Shown: piece after piece, positions 11,601-23,165 of the stretch
How positions within the stretch are numbered: the stretch's first letter is position 1
Layout: each line of letters begins with the position of its first letter
Source of the DNA: Chlorops oryzae
Lineage: Eukaryota > Arthropoda > Insecta > Diptera > Chloropidae
Assembly: GCA_020466095.1 (NCBI GenBank)
Contig: CM035806.1
Location: forward strand, 1,271,602-1,335,601
Direction: 5' to 3'
DNA length: 64,000 nucleotides
Notes under the pieces: generated by a model
Databases searched by the model: none
What the model was told of the DNA's origin: nothing
The model's input: the letters and a program-made list of their open reading frames with translations, nothing else
Program-made: the position numbers and the translations under genes

Positions 11601-14600
11601 GGACACCCAATGACGGGTGTCGAACCACTCAAATAATGAGTAGTTTGCGGCTTTTGCTTGTTACTGCTTCCACTTTGATTCTCTCGAGAATGAATACAAA
11701 AGCATGTATGTATATATGCATATATGTGTACAAATTTTATTAGAACGAAGTTCTTTATGAAACGATAGCGACAGGGGACCTAGTCGAGAAAAAGTGAAAA
11801 ACCGCTATAAAATCCGCGTTACCTAAATTGAAGTTCGCAAAAAAGGGTATAATAACCTTTGCAAAAAGAAAGAAATATACATATATTTACGTAAAATGAC
11901 TTGCTGATGCGGCCGAGATATTATACTTTTTTAGGCGACACTTATTTCCGACGATATCCCGAAAAAACAATTAATTATGAAATTCAGAAACTACACAGAC
12001 ACATACACGCATAAATGCATTCAAACAAAACAAAACAATATGTGGTGCTGCCAGACTGAACGTTTTCAGAATAACTCCGATTAGTAGGTTGTTGCAAATA
12101 TATAAGGGCATTTTAGGTAGCTTATAATTTTTTTGCGCTATCAAAGTATACGTCAATTCGTACATAATTAAAACATATTTAAAATCATCGTCTGTACTCC
12201 GGGGGCTGCGGATGTAATATCGGTGTGAAAATATCGATACTTTAAAACATCTTTATGTATGAAAATTCGCATTTTCGAGACTATCTCATTTGCGATGGAA
12301 AACCCTTTAGACGTATGCTTTTTCAGTTCCAGTATATTCTGCTTATCTAACTTAGCACTTCGAGGGCTCAACGCTGTTAAAGTAAATTGAAAGGAAGTAA
12401 CGAACTCACTACTTTGAAGAAAGGAAATCAGAGTTGAAATTTCGATGACAGGTTGACAGAAATATACGAAATGTGTGACTTAAATGCAACCCTATGAGTC
12501 CGATTACTTGTAATAAGCGTATGCGTTCAAGTAGCGAAAGTAATTTAAAGTACTTATTTGTTTTTATACCCAGCGTAAGCAACGTATATTACGGTATCTT
12601 GTAACAGCCAGAATAACGCTCCGTAGATATAGACATATGTATATATATATATATATTCTTGATCAGGATCAAAAATTCGATTTAGACATGTCCGTCTGTC
12701 CGTCCGTCCGTGTCCGGATCTCCTCCGAAACGGCTGGACCAATCAAGTCGAAATGTGGCACACAGGTATATCGGGGTCCGAGTATGATCCTAACTAAAAT
12801 GGAAGACATCCGCTCACTGCCACGCCCACCAATGAATTTAATGTGTTTTCAGTAAAATGCTTGTAACTTGCGAACCACTCAACACATTTCATTGATATTT
12901 GGTGTACTGGTAAACTACAAAAAGGGACATATCCTGGAAAAAGATGGACGCCGCCCTCCGTGAGCCACGCCCACAAATAAGGGCTTATCGTAACTTGTGA
13001 AGTAAAAGGCGTAGAAGCTTCAAATTCGCAACATAGGTTGACTAAGGCGAATGAAAGGTGTAGGAAAAAATTTTATGTGGCTCGCCCCTGCTACGCCCAC
13101 AAATGAAGATTTTTCGTAACTTCCGAGGTTAAAGGCGTAGAAGCTTCAAAATCTCAACATAGGTTGACAAAGGCAAATGAAAGGTGTAGGAACAAAAATT
13201 TATGTAGCCCGCTCACTGCCACGCCCAAAAATGGAGAATTTTCGTAACTTCCGAAGTAAAAGGCGTAGAAGCTTCAAATTCGCAACATAGGTTCACCAAG
13301 GCGAATGAAAGGTGTAGGGAAATAATTTATGTGGCCGTCCCACTGCCATGCCCATAAATAGAGAAGCAAAACATAGTGCGCTCATAACGTCGGGACGCTG
13401 GGTATTTCAAAGTCGGGCTTGACCGACTTTAGCTTTCTTACTTGTTTGTTAATAAAATTAATATTTGGACGGCGTTCTTTTAAGAATTCAAGTGTTGTTA
13501 AAGACATTCTGATATGTTACTCAAAAATACAGCAAAAAATTTCGGGTAGGTGCGTTTTTCGCGTAAGTGCATAAAATTGTCTGGAAAATAATTGAATGCA
13601 GCTAAGCAGAATATACTGTATCGCATTTTCGCTTGTTAAAAACAGTTGAAAACAACAAACAGCCGTCTTGTATACATATATATTTCGATTAATAAAAACA
13701 ATTGAGTTTTGCGAAAAACCTTGCTGCGAATTATATTTACTAACATTTATAAATACCATAATGAACTTCGTTCTTATCTGGTGTCCTATGACACAAATCA
13801 ACTTGTTTCTATTAATATGTACGTACAAAAAACGAAGAAAAAGAATTTCGCGTGCATGAATAGATATGCATACAGGAAAGTGTATATAGACAAAGCCGTT
13901 GTTCAGTATAGAGGATGAAAAAATTTCATATTTGAAAAATTTATGGAAATGTAAGTACTTTTTTTTTTGTTCCTTTCGTAAAGGAGGAAGAAGACTTTTG
14001 AATTATTTTGTCCACCGTTTTTATACCCGACACACTCTGTGTCGAGGGTATATTGCGTTTGTTGGATTGTGTGTAACACCCAGAACCAGTCGAGATAGAC
14101 CATACAAAATGTATATGGAAATGATCAGCGTCACCAGGAGATTCGATTTAGACATGTCCGTCTGTCCGTCTGTCCGTCTGTCTGTATACAGTTATCTTAT
14201 CGAAGGAGTTGAGCTATCTTGACAAAATTTGGTATGCGTGCTCACGGGGACATGAGTAAGAACAAGTTAAAGAATGGACCCGATCGGACCATTTTTAAGG
14301 GTACCCCCAGTACTAGGGTCTGTTATGAAAATCACAAAAACTGTTTTAAAATCGGAGATTTTCAAGATATTTTGATTAAATTTGGTATTTGAACATGTTT
14401 AAAGGCAAGTACTGTGATCTAAAAAAAATTGGAAAAGTGGGCGTGGCAGAAGGGTGTTTTTCGAAAATTGGCACGTATGCTTCCTTGATAGCCAGTAACG
14501 TCCTTACCAAAAATTTTTTCGATAGAACCATTATTAAGGGTACCTCTAGTACTAGGGTCTGCCACAAAAAATCCCAAAAATGCCAAAAATGCTATTTATA

Positions 14601-17600
14601 TTTACATAGCAGTTCCGCATATTTCAAGTAAGTATTGTAAAAGTCGATCATGCCGACAATTTTCATGTTACTCCTTGATAGAAAATCACCCTACATTAAC
14701 AACACGCATCGTATGCTCATCAATGAGGATAAAACGCTTCGGCTACATAAGCAATCGAAGCAAAAAACGAAATTTCAATTTTCTGGTCACCAAAAACTTG
14801 GAAGCACACATCAAAAACACAAAAACTGGTTTGGCCTTTCAAATCAATAAGTGTGAAGAAACCGAATTAAATGGAATGAATAAAAACGAGAGGTCCGATT
14901 TTGTTGTTCTTCACTTTCGCTTTTTTGATTTTTTGCGAAAATCCAAAAACTCACGTTCTTCACGCAATTTTTCAAATCAATGCGTGCGAACAGTTAGGCA
15001 ATAGCAACTCTATTTGCGGGAAAGAGAGGTTCGATCTTTGTTGACATTTTTTTCAAAAATCTCGTTTGTGTTCCTTCCATATAGTACTATAGGTCTAACT
15101 CTTCTTCTTCCTAATCCCTGCAATGTGTTAGAGCTACGCTGCTTCAACATAGGCATATAGCATGAGGAAAAGAGAAGCACGCTATGGCAGCGAAATCTTT
15201 AGCTCTGCTGTGGTGAAATGCATTGCCACTTTTATTTTTAATTTTGGGCGATTTTCGAGTACATTACATATAAAATATCTACCAAACTCATAAAATGCCA
15301 TGAAAAGCTTGGACAACATAAAAATAATCAAGGAAACTCAATATTAAGGAGAAATAGAAATGTTTTTTTTAGTCCTACCCTGTCCACATAACTTTTTGAT
15401 CACACTTTTTCAGCAAAAATACTAAATTCTATGTACAATCAAATTCGTAGCCGTAGTCAAAAATGTATTTCAATTTATTACAAAATGAACACATTCGTGC
15501 ACATTGAGCAAAAACATATCGTAATACATTTAATAAACTTTTAGTTATGAACTTTTCAAGCAATATAAAAAACCGAGCTGACGCCGTGTTTCTTTGATAA
15601 TTTTCTTGCAAGTGGCATCATAGTGCCACTTTGTGTCTACCCGTATTGTTGTTGGTAGCTTTTTGGTGAATTTCTCGAAAGAGTTGAGTTTCCTATCCCT
15701 GCCTAATGGGGAGTTTCTTATTAGCGGCAGAGGCCTTTCGACGTCGACAGTTAGACCTATAGTACTATATGGTTCCTTCTTTTCGCTGACTATTCCCCCT
15801 AATTACTCTGCCCGCCCGCATCTACAAACAGGCACACAAGTTTTCGAGTGATTCCGTCTCTTATTATTCTTTACTCAATGCTTACACTCAGAAAATTATT
15901 GAGATCAAAAAATAAGAAAAAAAAATCTAGAAGCTAGAATGTGAAATTCTTTTTTTTTTTCAATCTTAAATTACTATAAACAAGATTTAAGGATCTTGAT
16001 TTTAAGAATGAATACTCGATTTAAGAACAAAACTCTAGAAACAAGAATCGCAATTTTTATTTTAAGAGAAAATTCTTAATGTATGGTCATTTTACGAAAA
16101 TTCGTGGATTTTGAACCGAGTGGTATCTATAGGCCACTTAAGCCTTTTTAAAGTAAATTTAGCCCTATTTTGTTTTCCCCTGTAGTCAGTAGGTCGCTCC
16201 CGATATTTGTGACATGCCATAGTGTCAGTCCTTGATGACTAGCCATTTCACCTACCATATGAACAGGGGTGGGCACCAATACATTGAAGCTTTTGCATGT
16301 AAGTGTGCTGCCTGCGCTTTACTCTGCACTGAGAAAAATGTTTAGGAAATTAAAAATTTTTGAAAAAATTGAAACTTGAATGCGGCGAATAACAGTCAAG
16401 GCGGAAAACAAATAATTTCATACGCAAAACTATGCAAAGCATGCATACGTTAAAAACTTTTCGCTTGCTTTCTCTTTTTAGAATGTAGCTACAGCCCAGC
16501 GGCGCACTGCTTAATGGGTTGCGCCGACAAAATGCATTACCGAAAGCATACTTGTAATGGATTATCCTTGCTAATATTGTGTGCAATATTGTATAAAATA
16601 TTGTATTTCCTGCCTTTTTATCAGAGGAGGCGATGGTGCAGTGGAAAGTGCCTGAGCTAGCAGTCGGAAGGCCCGAGTTCGAACCGGCAAGAAAAAGTGG
16701 AAAAAAGTTGAAGTGCACAAAAATGTGCTCCAATGGATAAAATTAAGAGAATTATTAGTAATGGAAATAAAAGGGCTTTCGTGGCAAAATTCTTAGGAGT
16801 TGGATTTGGAAGCCTTGTTTTTTTAATAAAAAAAATAAAAATAAAAAATAATTTGGCGCCTGCCAGAGTGGGACTCGAATCCAAGGACTTCGGATTCTTG
16901 GCCACGCACTCTGTCCACTGAGCCACGCCAGGTCTAGATGCGAACTTTTCTATTGAGGTACTAAATCACTATAATTTAGCAAACGCTCGACAAGTATTCT
17001 GCAGCGGAATACTTCTTTGGTTACAAGTAAATAAGTTCGTAAAGGGAGCTGATTACAAAGCGGCCATGCTTATGTAAAAGTAATGAAGCTTGTAATCGAT
17101 TCTTTCTGGCATACTGGCTGCTAAGTATTGGAGAAGTATTGGATTCCGTATCGTACATTTGCGCCGCTGAGAGCCTTTTCTGATTTGTTAATATTCTCTC
17201 ACTGACAAATTTTTCGTTCTCTTCTCTGTCGCTGCTGCTTTTGTGTTGCTAAACAAGTTTTTACTTCACAGCTCCATGGAGCTCTCATGCCCACCCCGGA
17301 TGTCACATGAACCTGAAAGAGTAGACAGGCCTCAGTTGACATTTCCCTATTGGCTGTCTATGATTTTCTTTGCTGTTTGCTTTAACTTCGATAGCTCAGT
17401 GGTTTAAGCTGTGACTCGACAGTCGCGAGGTTCGGGGTTCAATCCCTGCCGGCGACGAGAATTTTTCCTACGTTTTTTTTTTTTACTTTTTTTTAAATTA
17501 AATTTTTTTGTTGTTCATAGTTTAGTTGTTTTTTAAGACAAAAATTTTCTCTTAAATTTAGCACGTATTTTCCCTCAGTGTATAATTTTGAATGTTTTTC

Positions 17601-18430
17601 ACATTTCAACGATCCAAATCCTCAGTAGGTACATCAGTGACTCACCTTCAGATTTAAACTTTTCGCTAGCAGCATCAAAGCTGTGACATCATTACCAGCA
17701 TCGCAGCCGAACTTATCGCCAAGTGGGAACTGCGCATCTTTAGCTTCACTTCGAAAGCGTACGATCAAGCTATTTAAGTAGGAAATAATTTAGAATGTTT
17801 AGAGAAACATTGAATCGTTTATTATCGCTGGACTTACTTCATATCGGGATAATTTTCGAAAATCTTGTAAATCTCGAATTCAGTGTCAACGGTACACGTT
17901 GTGATATTATTCTCTTTTGCATACTCCAGGTGGCTTATGGGCTTGCAAGGGTTCGCAAATATTATTCGATCAGGTTCAACACCAGTTTCCAGTACCTTAA
18001 TTTAGAAAAAAAAAATTTTTTTTTTAAGAGGAATAGTGAACCATATTCGATACATATGTAGGTATACTTTCCCCCCTCAAACCGAACCTGTTTTATTTCA
18101 TTTTTCGAGGCACAATCGAATCCGGTTCCAAGATCGGCTAAAACTTTCACTATGAGCGCATCATCGTTGCACTTTACAGCTATGGGATTTGTTCTTATAG
18201 AGATTATTAATGTGAACATTACCTTATACTTGATATATGTATGTATGTATCTCACCGTAGTAAGGTTTAATACGAGGTAAATGCTCGCGCCACGTGTTCA
18301 ACTTTGCGATCAATTTCGTCAGATCGCAGATATTCAGGGCTTCGTCTATATTGTGTAGTCCGTCATCTTTGATAATTTCTCTCAGATTCAATTCGTTTTC
18401 GTAATAGTTTATTTCACCGAATTTATACAT
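8612..18430 (-). CDS. Ornithine decarboxylase-like, tandem copy B (Asp to Glu variant)
   Basis: Same architecture as copy A: exons 18430-18256, 18179-18088, 17995-17838, 17769-17646, 9504-9331, 9262-9017, 8946-8872, 8773-8612; 401 residues, all splice sites and frames intact. PLP lysine (PYYAVKCND), GGGFPG, EPGR and WGPTCD are present. Oddities: the loop after the active-site His reads HVGSSC where ODCs have HVGSGC; the specificity segment reads [13 protein letters not shown], so the Asp of YDH is Glu (residue 313) and neighbouring residues also differ (Cys-Ile-Leu to Phe-Leu-Ile). These changes are in the substrate pocket and suggest altered specificity or a drifting copy. It could be an ODC, a decarboxylase of another basic amino acid, or an inactive paralogue. 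Intron 4 is about 8.1 kb. AATAAA follows the stop at 8586-8591. Confidence 0.9.
9585..9960. repeat. Intronic minisatellite, 2 units (copy B)
   Basis: Counterpart of the 7-unit array in copy A; only the two diverged outer-type units are present (marker AACTGGTCCAAA at about 9672 and 9835). Confidence 0.85.
10220..10758. mobile_element. Foldback MITE, CCCAGCAGTTA ends (in B)
   Basis: Left end CATCCCAGCAGTTA and right end TAACTGTTGGGATG are inverted; an inner CAAATAATTGCTGGG end lies at 10360-10374. Short inverted GGTAATGCA motifs recur inside. Followed by about 480 bases (10759-11240) shared with C but missing from A, in which I see no gene. Confidence 0.6.
12564..13448 (+). mobile_element. 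DINE-like element, second subfamily
   Basis: Begins TTTTTATACCCAGCGTAAGC, has the GATCAGGATCAAAAATTCGA ... CATGTCCGTCTGTCCGTC block (GTCY)n, then three to four diverged 120-bp repeats marked by GGCGTAGAAGCTTCAAA (about 13008, 13134, 13261), and ends GGGTATTTCAAAGTCGGGCT ... CTTACTTGTTT. Structure typical of fly DINE-1/INE-type elements; noncoding. Confidence 0.65.
14018..14583 (+). mobile_element. DINE-like element, truncated
   Basis: Same family as the copy at 4781 (starts TTTTTATACCCGACACACTC, with GTCY tract at about 14156-14187) but lacks the last about 300 bases and the CTTACTTGTTT end. Confidence 0.6.
15072..15777. mobile_element. Foldback element with about 24-bp inverted ends
   Basis: CCATATAGTACTATAGGTC at about 15078 is the inverse of GACCTATAGTACTATATGG at about 15753, with TTCC/GGTTCC flanks also inverted. 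It lies near the right end of the 4.3-kb insertion. Interior AT-rich, no supported coding sequence. Confidence 0.55.
16625..16692 (+). other. tRNA-like segment inside TIR element
   Basis: A-box TGGTGCAGTGG and B-box-like GAGTTCGAACC at tRNA spacing; no complete cloverleaf by eye. Likely a tRNA relic or pol III promoter core. Confidence 0.45.
16855..16935 (-). other. tRNA-like segment, antisense, inside TIR element
   Basis: On the minus strand: A-box TGGCTCAGTGG and B-box GGATTCGAGTCCC, both close to consensus. Acceptor arms do not pair convincingly, so a functional tRNA is unlikely. Confidence 0.5.
17385..17459 (+). other. tRNA-like sequence (in B)
   Basis: Paralogue of 4693-4767; A box TAGCTCAGTGG and B box GGTTCAATCCC. 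Directly followed (17472-17496) by TTTTTTTTTTTTACTTTTTTTT, the apparent scar of the DINE-like element present here in A and C. Confidence 0.5.
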
Positions 18431-18855
18431 TTTCACTCGGATGAATGATTCAAAAATGTAAAAACACAACGTCCAACGACTCCGGGCCTCATGAATCGAC
18501 TAATAATCCTCCCATCTCAACTGTGAGTAGGTATTTTGGTCTAAGCGTTTTCTTTATCGAAATTCGATGCTTTGAGATCATCTCTTATCATGTCATTCAT
18601 TAGTTCATTAATTTTTCTTTTCCTGTTGGAGTATTGCTGCTGTTCATTTTCATAAACAAATGATAGTGGAATTATTTTATTATTTTGAAGGTAGGGTGTC
18701 CCATACTAAAGTGATTTTTTTTTAGTAGGGTTGGTAGTGGTGAGGGGAGTTACAAGGATTTCAAGATTTTAACGGTTCTATCGATAGTTTGCATTGCAGT
18801 TTTAAGGATTTTCATCAAAGTGAAAATTTTCTTTACACGTTTGTACCTACGTACG

Positions 18856-19216
18856 TGTTGGTTTTTCGCCGTAGCCACTTTGAAGCCGGGGCTTTAAAGA
18901 ACGGCAAAATAACCAATCTTATTGAGTACCTTTTTCACGTTCGACTGCGCTAACCGGCAGCGCTGCCTGGGAGCACTGCGCGCTGCCCTCTTGACTGTCG
19001 AAAAAGTCTCTTCGCGTTAACAACTCGCTCACGCGCCGGCAAAAACGTTAAAATTGAAAGAAAAAATCCAAACTTAAAAAGTAAATAAAAATCAAAAGCA
19101 TCAAAACTAAACCCGAATTATCGTCGCGCAAACCGACATATAAATCGACGTACCCGGCATCCCCCAGAGTCAGCAGCGGAGTACCAGGTACGTCCTCTTT
19201 AGTCTGAAATCAGACA
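18856..19216 (+). repeat. 5' LTR of BEL/Pao element
   Basis: Starts TGTTGGTTTTTCGCC and ends AAATCAGACA. Same length as the 3' LTR; differences include CACGTTC/CGCGTTC and CTCACGCG/CCCACGCG. Confidence 0.95.
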
Positions 19217-19219
19217 TTT

Positions 19220-19237
19220 TGGCGATCCTGCCAGGAG
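19220..19237 (+). other. Primer-binding site, tRNA-Arg type
   Basis: TGGCGATCCTGCCAGGAG, three bases after the 5' LTR, is complementary to the 3' end of a fly tRNA-Arg (...CTCCTGGCAGGATCG-CCA, from memory of the tRNA sequence). It would prime minus-strand DNA synthesis. Confidence 0.75.
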
Positions 19238-20308
19238 CCTGGAATAGGTTCTGGTGGACCATAATAGTTAGAAAGGGCCGAAAAAGTCCGGCACGTGCAC
19301 GTTGCCTTTGAACTCTGTTTGCCCTAGTGAAAATTCAAGGGAACGACAAGATCAAAGCGCGTGTCACGTATTACAACGTAACGGCGGGACAAACTCTTTC
19401 CTCCTCGACATCAATCATCTGTCTCACTCGCACACCCGTGCGTCGTTTGGTGGTGGTTTTTGTGCACAGCCGATAGTGCAAAACAACAAACACATAGCAG
19501 CATTTGGTTTTCTCGTTCCCCTTTGAGGACGAGTTGCGGTTTTTTCTCCTTTCTTTTGTTGCTTTTGGTTTCTGGACACGCAGCGAAAACGTGTCTCGAC
19601 TTTGGTTTTTTCAACGAAATTTCATACGAATTCAAGGCCAGCAGACAGCGAGCCAGGCCATCTGCATAAACGCATAGGGCATACGTGCATTGTGTTGCGT
19701 AGGTCAGTTCTAACGCTGTGCGTTGCATCGAACTTCGAACATAGAAGTTGATCGCGTATTGCCTGTTCGAGCGAACGTGGGTGAACTCAATTAGAACACA
19801 CGGCCTCATACATACGATCCGTCGCTCTGCCTGCACGCTGTTTTTGATTTACGTGCATCACATCGACTGCGAATTGGTTAAAAAACTTGAATTTCTAACA
19901 AATCAATTGAATTTGACCTATATTTTCTTACTGGAATTTCTTAAATAATTTGGAATTTTTTAACATTGGATTCGGAGTACCAGGAGTCTTGTGGAGGTTT
20001 TGCGAAGCGCAGGAATCATTGAGGATTCGCTGCCACGGTTGCATATATTTTCTCCAGTTTGTTTATTTCTTTATCACGGCTGACTTGAAGGTGCTCAGAC
20101 GACATCGATCAACACCGTGCCCTACGACCGGTCCCTTCCTCACCCGACAAAGCCTAGTACATCCAGATTGCCATCGATAATTTTGCGTTTGGTAAAATTA
20201 AATTCAAGCGTGGGCAAGTATATTCGGTAATTTTGCTGAAATATTATTAAATATTTTTTCGTTTTTTCACTCCGGAATCCCGTTCCTTGAGCTCTGTGTT
20301 AACGTTTC
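19238..20308 (+). other. Untranslated leader of BEL/Pao element
   Basis: About 1.07 kb between primer-binding site and gag. Short open frames on both strands; none resembles a known protein. Long leaders are not unusual, but part may be unrelated sequence. Confidence 0.5.
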
Positions 20309-21578
20309 ATGTTCGCTTCCAAAATGGCTTTCAATTTACAATTCAATGATGCGGTGGAGCAGCTTAAGAGCTACTGCGATATGATTATGCGCTCCAATCC
20401 CTTGAATCAAACCGAGTCGCTCATCGAAGTTAAAATTGAGGAAACTGACTCTTGTTGGCAACGAGTTCAAGAGACTTACAGCCGCGCTCTCGCACATGAC
20501 GAATGGACTGCTGAGGTTGCCGCCAGTGCTCTAGTTACTTATAATGAATGTCGCGATCTCCATGATACTGCTCGAGCGCAGCTGAAGGATATGTTACGGA
20601 TGCATTCCCACGCACATCAACCATTATCCAGCTCACGGGCGCCTCCCCAATATGCTGAGATGCCGTCAGAAGATAATTTTATTCGAGTGCCCCCTTGTGA
20701 CGTCGCGAATTTTTCCGGAGGGTACAATGAGTGGCCAGCGTTTCGTGATATGTTCACAGCCTTATACATCAACAATCCAAGGTTGCCACCCGTACAAAAG
20801 CTCTACTATCTGCATTACAAAACGACAGGCGCCGCAGCTGCGATTGTTAAAGGATATCCATTATGCGGCTCGAATTTTATCCATGCCTGGGAGGCTCTCA
20901 AGACGCGCTACGAGAACAAGCGCATTTTAATCGATCATCAATTAAAAACCTTGTCCGATCTGCCGCCTATTGAAAACGAAACCAGCGAGGGAATTTTGAA
21001 AATACAAACGGCGGTCAACGGTTGTATCACCCTGATGAAAAGTCAAGGAGTTGTCGATTTTTTTTGATGCCATGCTCGTCCATATTTGCTCCAGCCGCCT
21101 GCCAGCCTCTACGATCGCACATTGGGAGCAGTCGCTTTCATCGCATCGAGAGCTGCCGACTTGGAAACAGATGAACGAGTTTCTCAGCAATCGTTATGAA
21201 GTCGTCGAACGCCTTTCGAGCTTCACGGAAGTAAAAGCGCCGGTTCTATCAGCAAACCAGCCAACTTCATCGACCTACGCGTTCCACACACAAGAGCAAA
21301 TACCAGGATCGTGTTCCTTGTGCAATGGAAATCACCCTCTACGCCAATGCTCTCAATTTTTGAAGATGCCAGTCGCGGAACGTTTTCAAATCATCACAGA
21401 ACCAAAGCGTTTCTTCAATTGTCTCGCTACCAGTCACCAACGATCCAATTGCACCAGTCAACACAACTGTGCGAAGTGCCAACAACGACATCACACTTTG
21501 TTGCATGTTTCGAGCACGGCTGCAACACCGGACAACAAAGTCTCTTTCGTGCGCAACCAGAGGCTTCGAGCTCCGTGA
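20309..21578 (+). pseudogene. BEL/Pao gag, frame-broken
   Basis: First frame 20309-21067 gives a coiled N-terminal part and the BEL/Pao gag core (FSGGYNEWPAFRDMF at about residue 140, then NNPRLPPVQKLYYL and ALKTRYENKR). At the T8 run (21058-21065) the frame ends and the homology continues in another frame to 21578, with two zinc-knuckle-like motifs (CSLCNGNHPLRQC; CAKCQQRHHTLLH). A single-base change in the T run is the simplest explanation, real or sequencing error. The start could be Met 1 or the Met at 20324. Confidence 0.88.
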
Positions 21579-22804
21579 GCATCCCCTCCCCGTCACAGGC
21601 ACACGCACACGTCTCCATCAGCCAGACTCAGGCGCTTTTCCCAACGGTTCGGGCGCTTTTAGATCAAGGTTCGCAGAGGAAATTTCTTACTGATCGACTG
21701 CAGCTGCATTTGAATTTGCCAACGACCTCTAAAGTATGCAACTTATCTGTCATGGGTGGACAATGCACCCAAATCGCTGAAAAGAAGTGCACCATCACGC
21801 TCGCATCGCCTCGTTCTATGTTCGAGGATGAAATCGACGCCGTGATGCTGCCAAAATTGACCAATTGGCTTCCGGCCAAAAGGTTCTCCAATTCGGATCC
21901 CCACGAAATCTCATCGTTGGAGCTCGCCGATCCCTGTTTTATGAATCCATCCCGCATCGATATGGTCATTGGGTCGGATATCATGCTGAAGTTGTTGCGG
22001 TCGGGCATCAAGATGAACATCGGTGGGGGCCTAATTGCCCAAAATTCAGTATTCGGATGGTATTTGAGTGGGCCAATCGCCAGCAAATCCATCGAAGCGT
22101 TAACGAAGCAAATCTCCTCCGGAGACCACCAGGAGTCACTTCACGAGTCACTCAAATCATTTGGAGAACAAGAGGAAATTTCAACCTCTCTTCGCCCTCT
22201 TCCAGAGGACATCTACTGCAAAGAACTTTATGCTCCAATCACATCTACAAATTTGGATGGCTCGTCGCCAATTGGGGCGCTGACGCAATACAGGAGCTTG
22301 GAAAAAAGGCTCGCTCGGCGGCCACCACGAGAAAATGATCCCCGTTCGTTTGATCTTCCCCACTATGCAATGATGAAGCCTGAGAATATATCCACGAAGG
22401 TACGAGCCGTTTCCAACGCTTGGCAGACTACCTCTTCCTCCTTATCGCTGAACGATGTGCTTCATGTTGGATCGGTGCTGCAGACCGGTTTGGTTATTCT
22501 TTTGCTAAACATCGCCTCGTCATACATACTCGGTGGTAAAGAATGCAAATATGAATCTGCCAGTAGATGGCTGACTCCGACCATCATCCGGCCATTCGAT
22601 CCTGGCGGAGCTTTGGATTACCGACATACGAGCCAAAGTTATAGACTTTGGCCACCTGATGCGCTCCGCGTATCACCAAAGAGGTTCCGACACGAGTTGT
22701 CCACCTCATACCGCCGCTCCGTCTCGGGATGCCCCCTTGCCTCTGTCTTCGCCAGCCGTGCCCACCATTCGAGTCATCGGTTGCGTAGCGCAAGGCGGGC
22801 AGTA
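21540..22804 (+). pseudogene. BEL/Pao pol remnant: protease and start of reverse transcriptase
   Basis: In the reading frame different from the end of gag: an aspartic-protease-like segment with LLDQGSQ (about 21657), the linker motif SVFGWYLSGP (about 22047) that precedes RT in BEL/Pao, and the RT beginning (RAVSNAW...SLSLNDVLHVG, about 22405-22475). After LQT, RT homology stops; catalytic YVDD, RNase H and integrase are absent. The remaining open sequence to 22846 runs into the 3' LTR and looks like joined, out-of-frame tail sequence. Confidence 0.85.
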
Positions 22805-23165
22805 TGTTGGTTTTTCGCCGTAGCCACTTTGAAGCCGGGGCTTTAAAGAACGGCAAAATAACCAATCTTATTGAGTACCTTTTTCGCGTTCGACTGCGCT
22901 AACCGGCAGCGCTGCCTGGGAGCACTGCGCGCTGCCCTCTTGACTGTCGAAAAAGTCTCTTCGCGTTAACAACTCGCCCACGCGCCGGCAAAAACGTTCA
23001 AATTAAAAGAAAAAATCCAAACTTAAAAAGTAAATAAAAATCAAGAGCATCAAAACTAAACCCGAATTATCGTCGCGCAAACCGACATATAAATCGACGT
23101 ACCCGGCATCCCCCAGAGTCAGCAGCGGAGTACCAGGTACGTCCTCTTTAGTCTGAAATCAGACA
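22805..23165 (+). repeat. 3' LTR of BEL/Pao element
   Basis: 361 bp, followed directly by the duplicated target GTACG and the resumed unit B upstream sequence (TTAGGAGTTTAGTATG, as in A and C). The purine-rich CAAGGCGGGCAGTA just before it is the likely polypurine primer. Confidence 0.95.

Larger units (their letters stand above)
11547..15880. mobile_element. 4.3-kb TIR-bounded insertion, unit B only
   Basis: Ends CATTGAGTAA ... TTACTCAATG (similarity continues into the A/T-rich next 12 bases), flanked by the 7-bp duplication CTTACAC (11540-11546 and 15881-15887; 7 of 8 if extended by one base). Units A (about 3880) and C (about 27274) have the uninterrupted target. The interior holds two DINE-like elements and an inverted-repeat element, so the original carrier was much smaller. 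No transposase frame seen; open frames in it are short and unconvincing. Confidence 0.75.
16498..17169. mobile_element. TIR element CAGCGGCGCA with two tRNA-like cores, unit B only
   Basis: Left end CAGCGGCGCA, right end TGCGCCGCTG, flanked by ACAGCC and AGAGCC (5 of 6). Units A (about 4475) and C (about 27870) read GCTACAGCCTTTTATGATTG straight through, the empty site. Inside are a plus-strand tRNA-like segment (16625-16692) and a minus-strand one (16935-16855). No transposase. Confidence 0.75.
18856..23165 (+). mobile_element. BEL/Pao LTR retrotransposon, internally deleted
   Basis: Complete terminal structure: 361-bp LTRs (TG...CA) at 18856-19216 and 22805-23165 with about five differences, a primer-binding site, a G-rich stretch before the 3' LTR, and an exact 5-bp target duplication GTACG (18851-18855, 23166-23170). 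Unit A (about 7780) shows the unoccupied target. The internal region is only about 3.6 kb: gag is broken by a frame change, and pol stops early in reverse transcriptase, so most of RT, RNase H and integrase is missing. Nonautonomous; could only move with enzymes from a complete relative. Confidence 0.93.

Noticed and set aside
19411..19836. 141-residue minus-strand frame in the retrotransposon leader
   Set aside because: Antisense to the leader, no motif, low protein-like quality.
22584..22865. Coding frame across the 3' LTR border
   Set aside because: Runs across the joined tail of pol and into the LTR; no homology seen.
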